DNA of 64,000 bases, from assembly GCA_014706295.1 (NCBI GenBank), contig JACSVZ010000006.1, positions 29,673,629 through 29,737,628 on the forward strand, in the 5' to 3' direction. This stretch comes from Lycocorax pyrrhopterus obiensis (lineage: Eukaryota > Chordata > Aves > Passeriformes > Paradisaeidae). Under the pieces are notes generated by a model. That model was not told where the DNA came from and did not search any database. It saw nothing but the letters and a program-made list of their open reading frames with translations. The position numbers and the translations under genes were made by a program. Positions within the stretch are counted from its first letter, which is position 1. The number at the start of each line of letters is the position of its first letter. Shown piece after piece: positions 61,580-64,000 of the stretch.

Positions 61580-62240
61580 AGGCATGCTCCTCCTGGGGAT
61601 GTTCTTAGGATACATCACAGTTCTAGTCCTGACATCTGAAAATCCCTAGCAATGCCTGACTTAGCTATTTCCCTGTTCTGGGATATTTTGGCCAATTTGC
61701 TCAAGACTTTCTCCTTTTCTGACATTCCACTATCGCAAATGGCCTTAAGCACTACAATAAGCAGAGGACCTTGGTGACCCCTCCCGCAAACTTGGAAGAA
61801 AAGCTGATGAAATGTCACTCCCCTGAGTATAAGTTTAGGATCAAAAGGGCTCCAGAAAGAGGGCTCAGAAACTGAAGCCAATGGTCTACCATAAACAGTT
61901 CCCAAAGTAGTAGGAAAGATGAAGAATTTTTGAGAAATCTCTATAGAGACAACAAAATATTGATTTTATTGGTCAGGTTCCAATGACTGCATCTGTTGAC
62001 AGACTTACTGAAGAGATTCACAGTAAGCAGGGAACAAATAAGCACCATGGAGTAAAGAAAGTGACCTGAAAATTGGAGAGTCCTGAGCCATTTGTTAACT
62101 AAGGATTCTCCTTTAGGAGCAACTGCATGTGAAGGAACAAAACAAGCAAAGAACATCCAAGATGATAGGGACTCACCCACTCAAACACAGTAAAGAATGA
62201 GAAAAGACAAAATATTTTGTACTTCCTCAAGTCATTTTTG
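61580..62240 (-). other. Unclassified block, possible old LTR-type element
   Basis: Less AT-rich than its flanks and open on the minus strand in two frames (62180-61941, 79 codons; 61905-61615, 96 codons). On the minus strand an AATAAAATC signal near 61965 is followed by TTTTGTTGTCTC and then a purine-rich stretch with SEKEKVLSKLAK-type codons. That arrangement would suit an LTR R-U5 followed by internal sequence. No primer binding site, gag or pol motif can be recognised, so this is inference only. Confidence 0.25.
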
Positions 62241-64000
62241 AAGCTGAACCTTCAGACTAAAGTTGTGTGACACTGACAGGTCATATATTCCAGAAACTCT
62301 AGGTTGTTTTCTGCCTTACGTATATGGCACTTACTCTTCGCTTCATCTCTGGTGCTGTGTTTTATCTTGATACTACTGTGGAACCAAAATGCAGTTCCAG
62401 CACATATCACTTGCACACTGTAATTTTTTAAGGACACTCTTCTGGACCAGCAGATACCAAAGTTGCCATTTCATCTTTTTAATCCTTTATAAATTTTCTC
62501 AACATTTTTATAGAAAACTCACTATTCATAAAAGTATTCCCTTCCAGGAAATCAGAAGTGGTCTTGAACCTAACCAGTTTACACAGGATACCTAACGATT
62601 TTCATTAAATGGCTTTTCCATTTCCTGCTTCATAGTTATGGGATATGCTTTGAACTATTATGAAGCAATCTCTCTTACTGTCCTTGACTGGTTTAAAAAG
62701 ACAAATGCTTCACTATCTTTTTCTGAGATACCTCTGTGCATGAATTTTGTTTTCTGTTTTCTCACCTCATTTGTTGAACAGTGTTATACATTACGTGGTA
62801 TTTTGGGTTTTGTATATAGCAATTCCCATATTTTTAATTTACCATACATTATTTAGACAGCTTTCGGTATTTCCAATGCAAAAAAATTTAAAAATTAAAA
62901 CCTTAAAACACTGGCTAATATTTAATTGTATTTCTTTAAACTGTAGAGAATTATAATTTTAGAAGCACCATAATTGTTGTTTTTACTTGTAAGGTTGACA
63001 CGAAGACTTCAACATAACTCTAGCAACACTGTCTTTGGTGAGTCACACTAGTGCATTTGAGCCCCAAAATGTGACCAACAACTTAAATTTTTTTTTGGTC
63101 TTCATTCTAAAATCTAAAAGCAAAAATTTAGCCCTTTTCAGCTAAGCATAGGCTCAGTAATTGTGGCTATTTGCTACCATATGTATTTCTCCAATTGCCT
63201 GAGTCAAAAGCACCTCCCATCCCAAGGTACCTTAAAAAGCAGGTGTGCGATCTGAAAAAGTCTCACTACATCAATTTTCAAGAAACATTTTGTTCTAGCA
63301 AAGGTAGTCCTGGAGAATATTTGAAACACATTTAATGAGCAGTTCCCATTAGGTGCCCAAAAACAGGGGCATAAGCGAAGGGCCCTAAATGCAAAGTGGT
63401 TGAGACCACATCCGGGAAACTCTTAGTTGAGAGTTAAGTGTTCGAGTGCAGAATGCAGACAGACAACTGATTCCATCAGCTTAGCATAAATATTTAATTG
63501 TTATTAGTCCCTTGAACATTGACTCCATAGCATTCTTGAAGGCGGAGGGATGTTGAAAGCACTTGAAGGGTTTTTTTGAGAAATGTTGAGTATTTTGGAG
63601 GATGGTTGTGGGATCTTTTCACCATTTCTGTACTCTGAGGGAGTTTGTCCTCTGAGATAGATGAGAAGCAAGCTGATAAAATCCCAACCACTTCATATAT
63701 ATATTCAGAAACCACCTTTTATTATTCTGGCAAGGTACCAAAAGACAAAGAAGAGAACAGTTCTTAATACATATAACTTAGCCTAGTATTAAATTCCGTT
63801 CCTATGGTGAAAAAAAAAGAGAAAGATTTAAGTAAGATTTCCTGCCATAAAGAAGGGTTAATCATCACAAATATCAAGGGAAAAGCACAGGATGTAAGGA
63901 GGAGTAGAATAATAAATCTTCAGGATTTTCTGAAGAATATGTTTCTGCCTCAGGTATTTATTAAAAAGCAGGCCTTTCAAAATACTGTGCTATAGAAAGA
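62241..64000. other. Unannotated AT-rich DNA to window end
   Basis: A hairpin AACTCT/AGAGTT lies near 63419-63436. No gene, RNA gene or interspersed repeat recognised. The open frames at 62389-62956 and 63494-63995 look like chance. Confidence 0.5.

Noticed and set aside
63400..63455. tRNA-like words (GTTCGAGTGC B-box-like, upstream GGTTGAGACC)
   Set aside because: No acceptor stem or cloverleaf can be drawn and the A box is poor.
1..64000. CRISPR arrays, operons, prokaryotic or phage systems
   Set aside because: No regularly spaced repeats, no ribosome-binding-site-linked gene runs; the repeat content is avian.

Overview
This window looks like AT-rich intergenic or deep intronic DNA from a bird nuclear genome. 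The avian call rests on the repeats. There are seven fragments of the CR1 LINE, several still carrying the family's 3' terminal short repeats (ATTCTGTGATTCTGTG type). There are also two copies of a roughly 560 bp endogenous-retrovirus LTR that I recognise from memory as widespread in bird genomes. I saw no bacterial-style gene organisation, CRISPR array, rRNA or tRNA, and no host protein-coding exon I could defend. Open reading frames outside the repeats are short, overlap on both strands, and resemble no family I know, so I do not annotate them as genes.

Layout. 1-1344: unannotated. 1345-2086: CR1 (+), the 3' third of its ORF2 plus the 3' UTR. 2087-8549: unannotated, with two short tandem duplications. 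8550-8660: CR1 3' tail (-). 9137-9690: solo LTR (+). 11885-12297 and 13091-13323: two GC-richer or LTR-like islands of uncertain nature. 15770-16388: CR1 (-) with an internal deletion. 16389-45198: about 29 kb with no recognisable interspersed repeat, only low-complexity runs, short tandem repeats and several clean dyads. 45199-45418: CR1 3' end (+). 47900-48075: short solo-LTR candidate. 50741-51304: second copy of the 9 kb LTR, inverted. 52771-53065: very old CR1-like remnant. 56583-56832: CR1 RT fragment (+). 59600-61152: the longest CR1 (-), with endonuclease and reverse-transcriptase parts and a large internal deletion. 61580-62240: unclassified block that may be an old LTR-type element. 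62241-64000: unannotated.

Every recognisable coding sequence is decayed retrotransposon, so nothing here forms a pathway or operon. I found no convincing new biological system. The observations most worth a second look are structural: a near-perfect 49 bp hairpin at 41493, a staggered pair of inverted repeats at 59431-59487, a perfect 22 bp palindrome at 18411, the long repeat-poor block 16389-45198, and the four unclassified islands.
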